Source: Clostridia bacterium (GTDB taxonomy: Bacteria; Bacillota; Clostridia; Christensenellales; Aristaeellaceae). Taken from it: a stretch of DNA of 64,000 nt. The position numbers were made by a program, and so were the translations under genes. The notes under the pieces are model-generated. The model did no database searches, was not told the origin of the DNA, and was given only the letters and a program-made list of their open reading frames with translations. The stretch is from contig JAFWXL010000092.1 in the NCBI GenBank assembly GCA_017545905.1, forward strand, positions 17,059 to 81,058, written 5' to 3'. This document shows, one piece after another, positions 7,816 through 17,383 of the stretch (position 1 is its first letter; each line of letters starts with the position of its first letter).

Positions 7816-8994
7816 TCAGCGGCGGAAGAAACGCTTGATGCGGTCAAACAGACCTTCGTCTTGTTCTTCCAGTTCGATGGTATTGTACACCAACTCAAGC
7901 AGGCCGCTGCCGCTGGCATAGATCTGCGCAGGCTTGAGTTTGACCGTCTTGGCTGCCGCTTCGCGCACATTGCGCGACAGCTTGCTGGCCGCGTAAACGC
8001 GCGCGCCGGTCATGGGCATCAGGCCGCCGCCGGTGAAATAGATATTGGACCAGTTCCCAAGGCGGATGCCGCTCTTCTTGATAGCCTCGTCGATCATCTC
8101 CAGCATCTCGTCCACGCGCGCATCGACCATCATGCTGATCTGATCACCGTCGAAGGTTTCCGTCTGTCCGCCTTCGCCCTGCACTTCGATCTGCGTGTTC
8201 TTGGGCGCATTGAACGTGTAGCTGCGCTTGATCTTCTCACACATGTCAAACGGCTTTTCAAGGCCATAAGCCAGATCCAGCGTGATATGCGCGCCGCCGA
8301 CCGGCAGCACCTTCTGCCAGATCAGCGCATCGCCCTCGACCGCCATCACCTCGGTGGACAGATAGCCCACATCGACCAGAATGGCCGTGTGATCGCGCTC
8401 CTCAAAGGGGATCATCTGCATGGCCTCGCCCACGGAGGTGGAGAAGAAGCCCTTGACCTCGATATTCAGTTCGCGCAGGCGCTCGGTCACATCGTTGACG
8501 AAGAACTGATCCGCCAGCACAAAGCCGATCATACCCTCAAGCGTAGAGCCCTTCTGATCGACGGGCTCAAGCGTCTTCTGGCCGCCGTCCACCTTGAACC
8601 AAGCGGGGCTGCGATGAATGATCACGCCGGTCGGACGGTCAAGCATCTCTGTCGCCTGTCGCTGCAGCTTTTCAACGTCAGCGCTGGTCACCTTCGGGTC
8701 TGCACCCTGAAGCGTCACGCTCGATTCGATCACATAGACGCGGACAAACTAGCCCGGTACGCCCACATATACCTCTTTGATATGGGTGCCGACCTTATTC
8801 TCCGCCGCCTCAATCGCGCTGGCAATCGCATCGGTCACATCGCCGGGAGCATTCCACTCACCGTTCATGAAGCCATCATACTGCGCCATGCCGGCGGAGG
8901 TAATGGTTACCTTCTGATACGCGCTCTCCTCTGCAAGCAATACCAGCACCTTGGACGTGCCAAAGTCCAGAACCGCTGTCGCTTTTTTCATCAT
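7816..8994 (-). pseudogene. ftsA: Cell division protein FtsA, interrupted by an in-frame TAG
   Basis: The actin-like membrane anchor of FtsZ. Codons from ATG 8994 give 81 residues (MMKKATAVLDFGTSKVLVL... to VYVGVPG), then TAG at 8749-8751, then the same frame continues FVRVYVIESSV through to a C-terminal LFDRIKRFFRR amphipathic helix at 7816. Joined, the protein is about 392 residues, the normal FtsA size, with no frameshift. The TAG replaces the residue after the GVPG segment and is one base from Glu, Gln or Lys codons. There is no Shine-Dalgarno before the GTG at 8733, so restart is not obvious. It could be a real nonsense mutation, a sequence error, or amber readthrough. Confidence 0.85.
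8749..8751 (-). other. In-frame TAG codon inside ftsA
   Basis: On the minus strand GTA CCG GGC TAG TTT GTC. Both flanks encode conserved FtsA sequence in the same frame. Confidence 0.9.
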
Positions 8995-9172
8995 ACGATC
9001 TCATGCTCCTGTCTGCCCGCATGTAAATTCGCCCGAATGGGCGCAAAATATCATCTGATTTGCTATTATTATGCGAGTTTATTGTAACCGATTATGCCCG
9101 TTCTTTCAAGCCACTTGAGCAAATTTTGTCCATTTTCTGCCCAAATTCTGCCGCCCGGACAGCCTGTCCGGA

Positions 9173-10003
9173 TCACCTGCCCGGCGTTGTCTCCGGTGCA
9201 ATGGTCGGCGTCACCGTAGGCACCGGCGTCACCGTCGGCAGCACCGCCGGGATGTAGTGCGCATTGTTTCCGTTGGATACGTCGATCTTCGCCCCCATCA
9301 GATCACCGCTCGCCTCGCCGATATTGAGCACCTCTCTGGCGATGAGCATCTTCGCGCGGATGGAAGAGAGATCGCCCAGTACAACCTTGGCGCCCTCGGC
9401 GGTGAACAGGTATATGTTCTCTGTGTTTTTGATGTTCAGCTCCGACGTCCGGCTGATGACACCGGCCTCATCCAGCTCGCCAAGCACAGCTTCCATCACT
9501 TCCAGCTGCCGCTTATCGTGCACAGGCAGCTTCTCGCCCACGGTGATGCGCGAATTGGGCTCAATAGCAAATCCGGAAACCTTCGGTCCTGCCACGCCTG
9601 CGGGATACGTGCTGCCCGCGCACTCGAGCACCATGCCTGTTTCGTCCAGCACATAATAGTATCCCAGATCATAGACGACAGCCATGCCCAGCCGCTCGGA
9701 AATGCGAAGGGTCAGCGTGCCTCGATAGTCGAATTCATGCCCCACGTATTCGATATACCGGTTCTGCTCCAGCCTTGCCTTGAGCTGCTGCGAGGTGATG
9801 CTCAGCAGATTATCTCCGGGCTCGACGCCGCTTTGCGTAACAACCTCCTCGCGCAGCAGATTGCGATTGCCCACGACCATGATATCGCGGATGACGAAGA
9901 CCTGAGAACAAACCAGTACAATCAGCGCAGCAAGCGAAGCAACGACCACAATGGTCATCATCATGCTCTGTCTGGCTGCTATTTTGCGTTTCTTATGCCT
10001 CAC
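9173..10003 (-). CDS. divIB: Cell division protein FtsQ/DivIB
   Basis: A 276-residue bitopic membrane protein of the FtsQ-L-B divisome subcomplex. It has a basic cytoplasmic N-terminus (RHKKRK), one transmembrane segment (about 15-37) and a POTRA domain starting VFVIRDIMVVGNRNLLREEV, then the beta domain. The C-terminal tail is Thr/Pro-rich (PTVTPVPTVTPTIAP). It uses a GTG start at 10003 overlapping the end of ftsW by 11 bp, with AAAGGA upstream. Translational coupling to ftsW is likely. Confidence 0.9.
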   Translation of the reverse strand: MRHKKRKIAARQSMMMTIVVVASLAALIVLVCSQVFVIRDIMVVGNRNLLREEVVTQSGVEPGDNLLSITSQQLKARLEQNRYIEYVGHEFDYRGTLTLRISERLGMAVVYDLGYYYVLDETGMVLECAGSTYPAGVAGPKVSGFAIEPNSRITVGEKLPVHDKRQLEVMEAVLGELDEAGVISRTSELNIKNTENIYLFTAEGAKVVLGDLSSIRAKMLIAREVLNIGEASGDLMGAKIDVSNGNNAHYIPAVLPTVTPVPTVTPTIAPETTPGR

Positions 10004-11135
10004 GATTGTTTTCCTTTCCCTGCGGGATCACCCGCCCCTGCTCGCGCGAGATATTGAGTAGTATGCCCACTGCCGCCATGATCATCGTCACCGACGTGCC
10101 GCCCGCGCTGAAAAACGGCAGCGGAAGTCCTGTGGTGGGCATGATGCCCGTCACCACACCCATATTGATGAACGCCTGCAGACCGATCATCGATGTAATG
10201 CCGCCCGCAAGCAGGCTGCCGTAGCGGTCCCTGCTTTCAATCGCCACGCGCAGCCCTGCAAAGACAAATGCACAGAACAGCAGAATCACCGCCGTACATC
10301 CGGCAAGGCCGAAATCCTCGCCCACAATTGCAAAGATAAAATCTGATTCCGGATACGGCAGATAGGCGAATTTCTGTCTGCCCTGCCCCAGCCCCATGCC
10401 AAAAAGACCGCCGGAGCCCAGCGCAATGAGCGACTGGGAGAGCTGATAGCCCTCATCGCTCATCTTGGCAAACGGATCGCGGAACGAGAGCAGCCGCTCC
10501 CTGCGATACGGCGCGCTCCACGCGTAAAACGCACCCACACACAAGCCGCAAAGGCCAAGCAGCGTCATGTGCCTTTTTCTCAGCCCGGCGCTGAAGAGCA
10601 TCAGCAGCGCACAGATGAGAATGCTGCCGCCGGTGGACAGATTCGGCTGTTCCAGAATCAGCAGAAACATGACGCCCGGCACAATCAGCAGCGGAACAAC
10701 GCCGGTAAAAAAACGATGAAGCTCGCCGCTTCTCCTGTCGAGCGCGCCTGCCATGAAGATAACCATCGCATACTTGGCAAATTCCGAGGGCTGCATGCTC
10801 ATGCCCGCGATGCTCAGCCAGCGGCGCGAACCATTGATGCTCACGCCGATTCCCGGAATGATCACCAGAATCAGCAGCACCGCGCTCACGCCCAGCAGCG
10901 CCAGCATCACCTGCGGCCGCCGGTAGAGCCTGTAGGGCACATTGGACAGAAACACGCATGCAGCCGCACCCAGCGCGACACCCAGCAGCTGCTTTTTCAC
11001 CGCGGAAAGCGGATCGCCGCTCGCCGTGCGCTGATAATATGTCGCGCTGAAGAGCGTAATCAGCCCCAGCACGATCAGCAGGATCATCAGCAGCACCACG
11101 GTCTTGTCGCATGTGCGCCGCGCGGTTTTGTTCAT
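9993..11135 (-). CDS. ftsW: SEDS peptidoglycan glycosyltransferase FtsW/SpoVE
   Basis: A 380-residue polytopic membrane protein of the shape-elongation-division-sporulation family, which polymerises lipid II with a partner class B PBP. About ten hydrophobic segments are visible. SEDS signatures include SINGSRRWL (near residue 100), MQPSEFAKYAMVIFMA, LSTGGSILICALLM and the C-terminal GLPLPFFSAGGTS. The GGAGGAGG ribosome binding site is 8 bp from ATG 11135. It lies between murD and divIB; the partner is probably the PASTA transpeptidase at 15254. Confidence 0.93.
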   Translation of the reverse strand: MNKTARRTCDKTVVLLMILLIVLGLITLFSATYYQRTASGDPLSAVKKQLLGVALGAAACVFLSNVPYRLYRRPQVMLALLGVSAVLLILVIIPGIGVSINGSRRWLSIAGMSMQPSEFAKYAMVIFMAGALDRRSGELHRFFTGVVPLLIVPGVMFLLILEQPNLSTGGSILICALLMLFSAGLRKRHMTLLGLCGLCVGAFYAWSAPYRRERLLSFRDPFAKMSDEGYQLSQSLIALGSGGLFGMGLGQGRQKFAYLPYPESDFIFAIVGEDFGLAGCTAVILLFCAFVFAGLRVAIESRDRYGSLLAGGITSMIGLQAFINMGVVTGIMPTTGLPLPFFSAGGTSVTMIMAAVGILLNISREQGRVIPQGKENNREA

Positions 11136-11195
11136 TCAAGCGCCTCCTCCGATACAGACCTTATGCCTATTTGTATCTTTGGTAAGCGCTGCAGA

Positions 11196-12557
11196 TTAAA
11201 GCGCCATGACCTTTTCCTTGAAGATTCTGCCCCTGTCCTCAAAATCTCTGAACATATCAAAACTGGCACATGCCGGCGAGAGCAGCACACAGCCGCCGGA
11301 AACAGCCTTCTCACGGCACTGCAGCAGACACTGATCAAAGTCATAGCCCGCTTCGGAAACAGCGTCGCACCCCGCTTTATGCAGCGCTGCGCGGATCTTC
11401 GCAGCCGTATCGCCGATGAGCACGCAGTGCGTGATCACATCCGATGCGGCAATCGCTTCCGCCAGCGCATCAAAGGACGTACCCTTGTCGCTGCCGCCGA
11501 GGATGAGCACGGTTGGCTTTGTCATCGTCGCGATGGCCTTGAGCGTTGAGTCGACGTTGGTGCCCTTGGAATCATTGATCCACGTAACGCCGCCGAGCAC
11601 GCGCACGGTTTCAATCCTGTGCTCCACGCCCCTGAAGCTTCTGAGCACAGGCGCCATCAGCTCCGGCGCAACGCCCATCGCTCCGGCGATTGTGATCGCC
11701 GCCAGCGCATTTTCCAGATTGTGCGGGCCGGGGATAAACACCTCATCCGCCGGGCATATCGCGATCGGCTCGCCGTTAAGATTCAGCGTGATCATGCCCT
11801 CGCGCACATCCGCGCCGCTGGGCACCTGCTGCGTACGTGAGAACCAAACAACCTTCGCTGCAAGCCCCTTCGCCATCTCATGGCAGGTCGGATCGTCGTA
11901 ATTGAATACCGCGACGTCCTCCGCCGTCTGCCTGTCAAAGATACGGCGCTTCATGTCTATATAGCACTGCATCGAGCCATGGCGCGCGATATGATCCTCT
12001 GTGATATTGAGCACCGAGCCGACATGCGGATGAAACGTGCTGATCGTCTCACACTGATAGGAACTGACCTCCGCGACCGTCAGGTCATCATCCGTCGTCT
12101 CCAGCGCATCGGCGGTGATCGGATAGCCGATATTGCCCACAACATGTGTGCCGCGGCCGGTCGCACGGAAGAGCTCGCCCACCAGTGTGGTGGTCGTGGT
12201 CTTACCGTTGGTGCCGGTAATCGCGCACAGGCCGCCGCGCATCATGCGCGCGCCCAGCTCCAGCTCGCCGATAACCTCCACACCCTTTGCCAGCGCCTCC
12301 TGCACAAACGGCTTGGCAACCGGAATGCCCGGGCTGAGGATCATCATATCCTGCGCATCCAGATGCTTCTGCGGTCCCTCTCCCAGCGCAAAGATGCAGC
12401 CGAGGCTGCGCAGTTCGTCCAGCGAATCGCCGAAGCTCTCCTCCGTTTTCATATCGCTGATGGTGACAACCGCGCCCTTTCTGGCCAGCAGTTTTGCTGC
12501 GGCAATGCCGCTTCGGGCCATGCCCAGCACCAGCACGCGTTTATTCTTCACATCCAT
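11196..12557 (-). CDS. murD: UDP-N-acetylmuramoylalanine--D-glutamate ligase MurD
   Basis: A 453-residue cytoplasmic Mur ligase that adds D-Glu to UDP-MurNAc-L-Ala. The N-terminal UDP-binding Rossmann motif is VLGMARSGIAAA. The ATP loop is GTNGKTTTT (about residue 115), followed by NIGYPI and NITEDHIARH. The C-terminal domain has WINDSKGTNVDST and GGSDKGTSFD. ATG 12557 is preceded by AGGAGG; longer in-frame extensions run into a family A repeat and lack conservation. A terminator-like hairpin separates it from mraY, so murD may also have its own promoter. Confidence 0.95.
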   Translation of the reverse strand: MDVKNKRVLVLGMARSGIAAAKLLARKGAVVTISDMKTEESFGDSLDELRSLGCIFALGEGPQKHLDAQDMMILSPGIPVAKPFVQEALAKGVEVIGELELGARMMRGGLCAITGTNGKTTTTTLVGELFRATGRGTHVVGNIGYPITADALETTDDDLTVAEVSSYQCETISTFHPHVGSVLNITEDHIARHGSMQCYIDMKRRIFDRQTAEDVAVFNYDDPTCHEMAKGLAAKVVWFSRTQQVPSGADVREGMITLNLNGEPIAICPADEVFIPGPHNLENALAAITIAGAMGVAPELMAPVLRSFRGVEHRIETVRVLGGVTWINDSKGTNVDSTLKAIATMTKPTVLILGGSDKGTSFDALAEAIAASDVITHCVLIGDTAAKIRAALHKAGCDAVSEAGYDFDQCLLQCREKAVSGGCVLLSPACASFDMFRDFEDRGRIFKEKVMAL

Positions 12558-12577
12558 GGTATTTCCTCCTTCGGGAA

Positions 12578-12645
12578 CCGCGGGGCGGCTGCCCCGTACC
12601 CTGCCTGGGGATTTCATCCCCAGCCCCCTTCTACACTTCGCGCGG
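12578..12645 (+). repeat. Family A double-hairpin repeat, copy 2
   Basis: CGGGGC/GCCCCG hairpin (12581-12596), CTGGGG/CCCCAG hairpin with ATTTCAT loop (12605-12623) and a CTTCTACACTTCGCG tail. It is oriented as copy 1 but lies in the murD leader on the opposite strand, only about 20 bp from the start codon. Confidence 0.8.
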
Positions 12646-12679
12646 TTCAATGCAGGTCTGCAATAAATCGATAAACGGC

Positions 12680-12734
12680 AAAACCGCTTCCGCGAGCATT
12701 GCAGAATCTTCTCTGCAGGGCTTTTCGGAAGCGG
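12680..12734 (-). terminator. Terminator-like hairpin between mraY and murD
   Basis: Minus-strand CCGCTTCCG (12734-12726) pairs with CGGAAGCGG (12692-12684), enclosing a TGCAGA/TCTGCA inner stem, and is followed by TTTT. The U-tract is short, so partial attenuation is more likely than full termination. Confidence 0.55.
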
Positions 12735-12746
12735 GTATGCTTTGTC

Positions 12747-13721
12747 TTACAGCACGCCGATCAACGTGATCAGGCACAGCGCCGCGGTCGTCGTCATATA
12801 CATGGCGACAATGCGGAATTCGCTCATGCCGCAAAGCTCAAAGTGATGATGAATCGGGGACATCTTGAAGATGCGCTTGCCGCCCGTCTTCTTGAAATAG
12901 GTTACCTGAATCATCACCGACAGGCTGCTCATGAGCATCCAGAATGCAATAAGCACCAGAATCAGCGGCTGACGCAGCAGCATCGCCGCAGCAACCACTG
13001 CGCCGCCGATAAACATGGAGCCGGTATCGCCCATAAACATCTTTGCCGGATGCACGTTATACAGCCAGAAGCCCATCAGGCCGCCGACCATTGCCGTACA
13101 CACAATGCCCAGATCGCCGCCAAGGCCATACGCAGCCGCAATCACGGCCAGCGCTGCAAAATCAAGCATCGACACGCCGGTACACAGACCATCCAGACCA
13201 TCGAGCAGGTTGGCGCTGTTGGTGGTGCCCACGATGACAAACATCATCAGCGGTATATAGAGGATGCCCAGATCCAGTTCCGCCTTCAGGAATGGAATGC
13301 GGATGCTTGATCCAACCAGCGGATGAAAATAACAGTACACGGAAAACGCCAGCGCCAGGCCCGTCTGAAAGATCATCTTCTGCTTGGCCGTCAGTCCCGC
13401 ATTCTTGCCGCCGCGGATCTTGGTCATGTCATCTGCAAATCCGATGCACATGTTGCCAAGCGCCATCAGCAGTACCGCCAGCGTCATATTCTGCCACAGC
13501 GGCATGCTGTAATCGCCAAGGAGCAGACCCACAGCGATTGCTGCTCCGGCAAAGGTCAGGCCGCCCATGATCGGAGTACCCTGCTTTTTCTTGTGCGCCT
13601 CAGGCGCCAGCTCGTAGATATTCTGGCCGAATTTCAGCTTATAGAGAACCGGCAGCAGCAGCTTGCCCAGCAGCGCGCCAACCATAAAGGCCAGCACGAC
13701 GGAAAGCATCATCCTTTGCAT
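12747..13721 (-). CDS. mraY: Phospho-N-acetylmuramoyl-pentapeptide transferase MraY
   Basis: A 324-residue integral membrane enzyme that makes lipid I from UDP-MurNAc-pentapeptide and undecaprenyl phosphate. About ten transmembrane segments are visible. Family motifs include KKQGTPIMGGLTF, FADDMTKI, NSANLLDGLDGLCTG (catalytic Asp pair), FMGDTGSMFIGG and the C-terminal MSPIHHHFELCG. ATG 13721 follows GGAGGA by 7 bp. It lies 41 bp downstream of murE. Confidence 0.95.
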   Translation of the reverse strand: MQRMMLSVVLAFMVGALLGKLLLPVLYKLKFGQNIYELAPEAHKKKQGTPIMGGLTFAGAAIAVGLLLGDYSMPLWQNMTLAVLLMALGNMCIGFADDMTKIRGGKNAGLTAKQKMIFQTGLALAFSVYCYFHPLVGSSIRIPFLKAELDLGILYIPLMMFVIVGTTNSANLLDGLDGLCTGVSMLDFAALAVIAAAYGLGGDLGIVCTAMVGGLMGFWLYNVHPAKMFMGDTGSMFIGGAVVAAAMLLRQPLILVLIAFWMLMSSLSVMIQVTYFKKTGGKRIFKMSPIHHHFELCGMSEFRIVAMYMTTTAALCLITLIGVL

Positions 13722-13762
13722 GTGTCATTCCTCCGAATCTTCCGCAGGTAAAGCGCCCGCAG

Positions 13763-15220
13763 TTAACTTTTCTGCTTCATTTCTTCAAGAAGCTCCAGAA
13801 CGATCTCCTTCTCGTCAAACGGATGCTTAACGCCGCAGATGTCCTGATAGGTCTCGTGGCCCTTGCCCGCCAGCACGACGATATCGCCGCCCACCGCCAT
13901 TTCCATGGCCTGACGGATCGCCTCGCGGCGGTTTTCAATCACCTCATAGCGGGCGCCGGTGGGCTTGATGCCCTCCTCAATTGCCGTAAGGATGGTCATC
14001 GGGTTCTCAAAGCGCGGATTGTCGCTTGTGAGAATCGAGTAATCCGCCAGCTTTCCGGCAATCTCGCCCATCATCGGGCGCTTGCCTTTGTCGCGGTCGC
14101 CACCGCAGCCGAAAACCAGAATAATGCGTCCGCGGCAGAACTCGTGCACCGTATGCAGGATATTCTCCAGCGCATCCGGCGAGTGGGAATAATCCAGAAT
14201 CATGCGGTAGGGCGTGTCTGTGGCGAGCATCTCCACGCGGCCCGGCACGGATACAACCGCTTCAAGACCCTTTTTGATCTCCGGCAGGCCTACGCCCACC
14301 ACCAGCGCGCAAGCCGCAGCCACAAGCGCATTGTAGACGTTGAACATGCCGGTCAGCAGCAGGTGAACACGCTCAAACTGCAGGTTGCGCAGGCTGAGCG
14401 TGAAGGATACGCCGCTCTCCGTGATTTCGATATCGCGCGCAAACAGATCCGCGCGGGCGGAGATGCCATAGGTCAGTGTCGGGCTGGTCAGATCCTTCAT
14501 GATTTCCGGCGCCGTTTCCTCATCGACGTTGATCGCCGCATTGCGCACCATATCCGGCGTGAAGAGCAGTTTCTTGGCCTCGAAGTACTTCTCCATCGTA
14601 CCGAAGAAATCCAGATGATCCTGCGAAAGATTCGTATACGCAGCCACCTCGAAATTCATCGCTACCAGCTTGCGCAGATACAGCGCATGCGCAGAAACCT
14701 CCATGCACACCACCTGCACGCCGGCGTCCGCCATGATGCGCAGGATGGAAAACATCTCAATCGGATCGGGCGTGGTCAGCTTGCTGGGCAGCTTGGTATC
14801 GCCCGCGATACAGCCCGTCGTGCCGATGATGCCGCAGCGGATGCCCGCCGCCTCAAAGATACTCTTAAGCAGGAAAGTTGTCGTCGTCTTGCCCTTCGTT
14901 CCGGTGATGCCGATGAGCTTCATGCGCTGCTGCGGATGACCGTTGAATGCGCTGGCAATGCGCGTCATTGCCGCGCGCACGTCGGTGACGAGCACCTGCG
15001 GGCAGTCGATATCGAGCCTGCGCTCCACCACCAGCGCCACGCAGCCGTTCTCAATCGCCTGCGGCGCAAAGTTATGCGCATCAACCGTGCCGCCGCGAAT
15101 GCAGAAAAACAGGCCGCGATCACACTTTTCCTTCGAATTCGCGGTCAGCGCTGCGATCTCGGTATCCGCTGTCAGTTCCAGCAGTTCCGGCATATTGGCC
15201 GTCAATTGTGAAAGCTTCAT
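13763..15220 (-). CDS. murE: UDP-MurNAc-tripeptide synthetase MurE, meso-DAP type
   Basis: A 485-residue cytoplasmic Mur ligase adding the third stem-peptide residue. The ATP loop is GTKGKTTTT (about residue 108). The substrate-specificity motif reads SDNPRFENP: DNPR is the signature of meso-diaminopimelate-adding enzymes, whereas lysine-adding ones have DNPA. The C-terminus keeps LAGKGHETYQ. ATG 15220 is 6 bp from GGAGGA; the ATG two codons upstream is too close. This predicts DAP-type peptidoglycan. Confidence 0.93.
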   Translation of the reverse strand: MKLSQLTANMPELLELTADTEIAALTANSKEKCDRGLFFCIRGGTVDAHNFAPQAIENGCVALVVERRLDIDCPQVLVTDVRAAMTRIASAFNGHPQQRMKLIGITGTKGKTTTTFLLKSIFEAAGIRCGIIGTTGCIAGDTKLPSKLTTPDPIEMFSILRIMADAGVQVVCMEVSAHALYLRKLVAMNFEVAAYTNLSQDHLDFFGTMEKYFEAKKLLFTPDMVRNAAINVDEETAPEIMKDLTSPTLTYGISARADLFARDIEITESGVSFTLSLRNLQFERVHLLLTGMFNVYNALVAAACALVVGVGLPEIKKGLEAVVSVPGRVEMLATDTPYRMILDYSHSPDALENILHTVHEFCRGRIILVFGCGGDRDKGKRPMMGEIAGKLADYSILTSDNPRFENPMTILTAIEEGIKPTGARYEVIENRREAIRQAMEMAVGGDIVVLAGKGHETYQDICGVKHPFDEKEIVLELLEEMKQKS

Positions 15221-15253
15221 CGTCATTCCTCCATGATCTGGATGTGTATAGCG

Positions 15254-17377
15254 TCACGGTTCCCGGTAAATGACCGTGACTGTATCGCCTGCCGCAGCGT
15301 ACGTTCCCGCCGCCGGGCTCTGTTTGATCGCAATTCCATCCCCCTGCGCATCGAGCATCAGCCCGGCCTCGCGCAGCGCCTGCGCGCTTTCTCTGGCTGG
15401 CATACCGATCACGTCAGGGACCTGCGTGAATTCCATTGCCGTAGGCGGGCGTTCCCCGCTCACGCACAGCATCGCGCAAAAACCCTCCTGCACCTGTGTG
15501 CCCGCCGGGGGCAGCTGGCTTGTCACCATCTGCGCCGTGCCGTCTGTCACGCAGTCAATGCCCGCCTCACGCAGGATTGCCTTCGCGTCCGTTACATTCA
15601 TGCCAGTCACATCCGGCACGATTGTTTTCGCGCGTCCGGCGCCGGCATCCGTCTTTTCCACGCCCATCAGCGGCAGAATCTCCGAAAGAATCTGCGCGGC
15701 GAAGGGCGCTGCCGTCGTGCCGCCGTAGTCCGGCTTCACCTGCGCCTCGTCGACGATCACCAGCACAGCAATCTCCGGCTCCTCCACCGGCGCAAAGCCC
15801 ACAAACGAACCGATATGCAGGTTTTTCTCAATTCTTCCGTCTTTATAGATCTGTGCTGTGCCGGTTTTTCCGCCGACCGACCAGCCATCCACCTGCGCAT
15901 TCTTGCCGCCGCCATGCGAGACGACGCCGCCAAGCAATTCGCGCATCGTCGCGCTCGTTGCGGCTGAAATGGGATTGGCCACAACCCTGGGGCTGATCGC
16001 CTCCAGCGTATGTCCGTCTGCATCCACAATTGCCTCCACCAGATACGGCTTCATCAGACGGCCGCCGTTGACCACCGCACATGCTGCCGCAATCATCTGA
16101 ATCGGCGTAACGGCAACGCTCTGTCCGAATCCGATGCGCGCCAGATCGACGTCCTTGACGCGGCTTTGGCTGATCAGAATGCCCGGCGCTTCGCCGTACA
16201 GGTCGATTCCTGTCTTTGATCCAAGGCCGAATGCATGGAGATACTGATAGAGCTTTTCGCTGCCCAGCCTCAGCGCCAGCTGCGTGAAGACCGGATTGCA
16301 TGAATTTTCAAGCGCCTGCTTCATCGATTCCGCGCCGTGCGGCGCGCCCCAGCATCTGACCGTGCTGCCGCTGACGGTAATTCTGCCCGAGCAGTAAAAG
16401 CCTTCCTGCGGGGACGTCGCGCCGCTGTCGATGGCGGCTGCCGCTGTCAGCATTTTGAACGTAGAACCCGGTTCATATACGTCGCTGAGCGCGGTAATAC
16501 GCATCAGCTCGTTGAGCTTTTCTGTATCATCGCGCGGCGGGTCCGCCGGATCATAGGTCGGATACATTGCCATCGCTCTCACAGCGCCGGTATCCACATC
16601 CATGACGATCGCCTGCACCTGCTGCGCCTCGTTCACGCGCGCACACTCGCGCACAGCGCGCTCCACCGCCGCCTGAACCTCGCGGTCAATGGTCAGCCTC
16701 AGGGTATTGCCCGGCTGCGCCGGCTCATACAGCGTTACGCCGTCCGGCAGCGTTCTTGCTCTGGCGTCCACCTCGGTTACCATTTTTCCGGGTTTGCCTG
16801 CAAGCTGCGATTCATATTTGAGTTCAAGTCCGCTCTGGCCCACGCCGTCCACATTACACAGGCCCAAAACCTGCGCAAGTGCACTCCCCATAGGATACCA
16901 TCTGCTGACGTCTTCGTCAAACGTTATTCCGCGCAATTGCTGGTATTCCGGGTGGTTTTTATCCGCCAGAATGGCGCGCAGCCGGTCCGTATCCTCGCGG
17001 GAAACCTGACGCGCCAGCGTGACGCTTGCAGCGCGTGTGTCGCTCAGCCTTTTTTTCGTCCGTTCTGCGCTGACGCCCAGTTCTCTTTCAAGAATGCGAG
17101 CAAGCCCATCGACGTCGCCTACATCGCGCACAGCTGCGCTGACGGTAAAGCTGGTGATGGACTGTGCCAGTAGTTTTCCGTTTGTATCCACAATATCGCC
17201 GCGCCGCGCCGCGACAATGCCGCTGCGCGTCCACTGGCGCACGCCTCTGCCGGTCAGTTCGCTGCTTTGCCGGATCTGAAGATCCGCGAGGCGCACAACC
17301 ACGCAAAGAAAAAGGAGAAAGAATCCGCCCATCAACAGGGCCAGCCGCTTTCGTACGGTGGCTCCCGGTGACCGCAA
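15254..17377 (-). CDS. Class B penicillin-binding protein with two PASTA domains (SpoVD/FtsI type)
   Basis: A 707-residue septal or sporulation transpeptidase, probable partner of FtsW. Transmembrane helix at about 11-31, dimerisation domain, then a transpeptidase domain with the active-site set GSTFK (Ser nucleophile), SCN (in ENSCNPVF) and KTGTAQ. Two C-terminal PASTA repeats begin at IVPDVTGMNVTDAK and QVPDVIGMPARES, about 65 residues each. The start is a TTG at 17377, 9 bp after GGGGAG, which overlaps the stop of the preceding ftsL-like gene. Having two PASTA repeats makes both SpoVD and PBP2B plausible; the dcw position supports a division role. Confidence 0.9.
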   Translation of the reverse strand: MRSPGATVRKRLALLMGGFFLLFLCVVVRLADLQIRQSSELTGRGVRQWTRSGIVAARRGDIVDTNGKLLAQSITSFTVSAAVRDVGDVDGLARILERELGVSAERTKKRLSDTRAASVTLARQVSREDTDRLRAILADKNHPEYQQLRGITFDEDVSRWYPMGSALAQVLGLCNVDGVGQSGLELKYESQLAGKPGKMVTEVDARARTLPDGVTLYEPAQPGNTLRLTIDREVQAAVERAVRECARVNEAQQVQAIVMDVDTGAVRAMAMYPTYDPADPPRDDTEKLNELMRITALSDVYEPGSTFKMLTAAAAIDSGATSPQEGFYCSGRITVSGSTVRCWGAPHGAESMKQALENSCNPVFTQLALRLGSEKLYQYLHAFGLGSKTGIDLYGEAPGILISQSRVKDVDLARIGFGQSVAVTPIQMIAAACAVVNGGRLMKPYLVEAIVDADGHTLEAISPRVVANPISAATSATMRELLGGVVSHGGGKNAQVDGWSVGGKTGTAQIYKDGRIEKNLHIGSFVGFAPVEEPEIAVLVIVDEAQVKPDYGGTTAAPFAAQILSEILPLMGVEKTDAGAGRAKTIVPDVTGMNVTDAKAILREAGIDCVTDGTAQMVTSQLPPAGTQVQEGFCAMLCVSGERPPTAMEFTQVPDVIGMPARESAQALREAGLMLDAQGDGIAIKQSPAAGTYAAAGDTVTVIYREP

Positions 17378-17383
17378 GCCGTC

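Noticed and set aside
8731-8733. Separate gene starting at GTG 8733 for the distal part of ftsA
   Set aside because: No ribosome binding site, and the upstream in-frame sequence before the TAG is conserved FtsA, so it is better described as one interrupted gene.
9004-9172. Promoter between divIB and ftsA
   Set aside because: The 178-bp gap is AT-rich with TAATAATAG-like boxes, but no -35/-10 pair at acceptable spacing was convincing enough to list.
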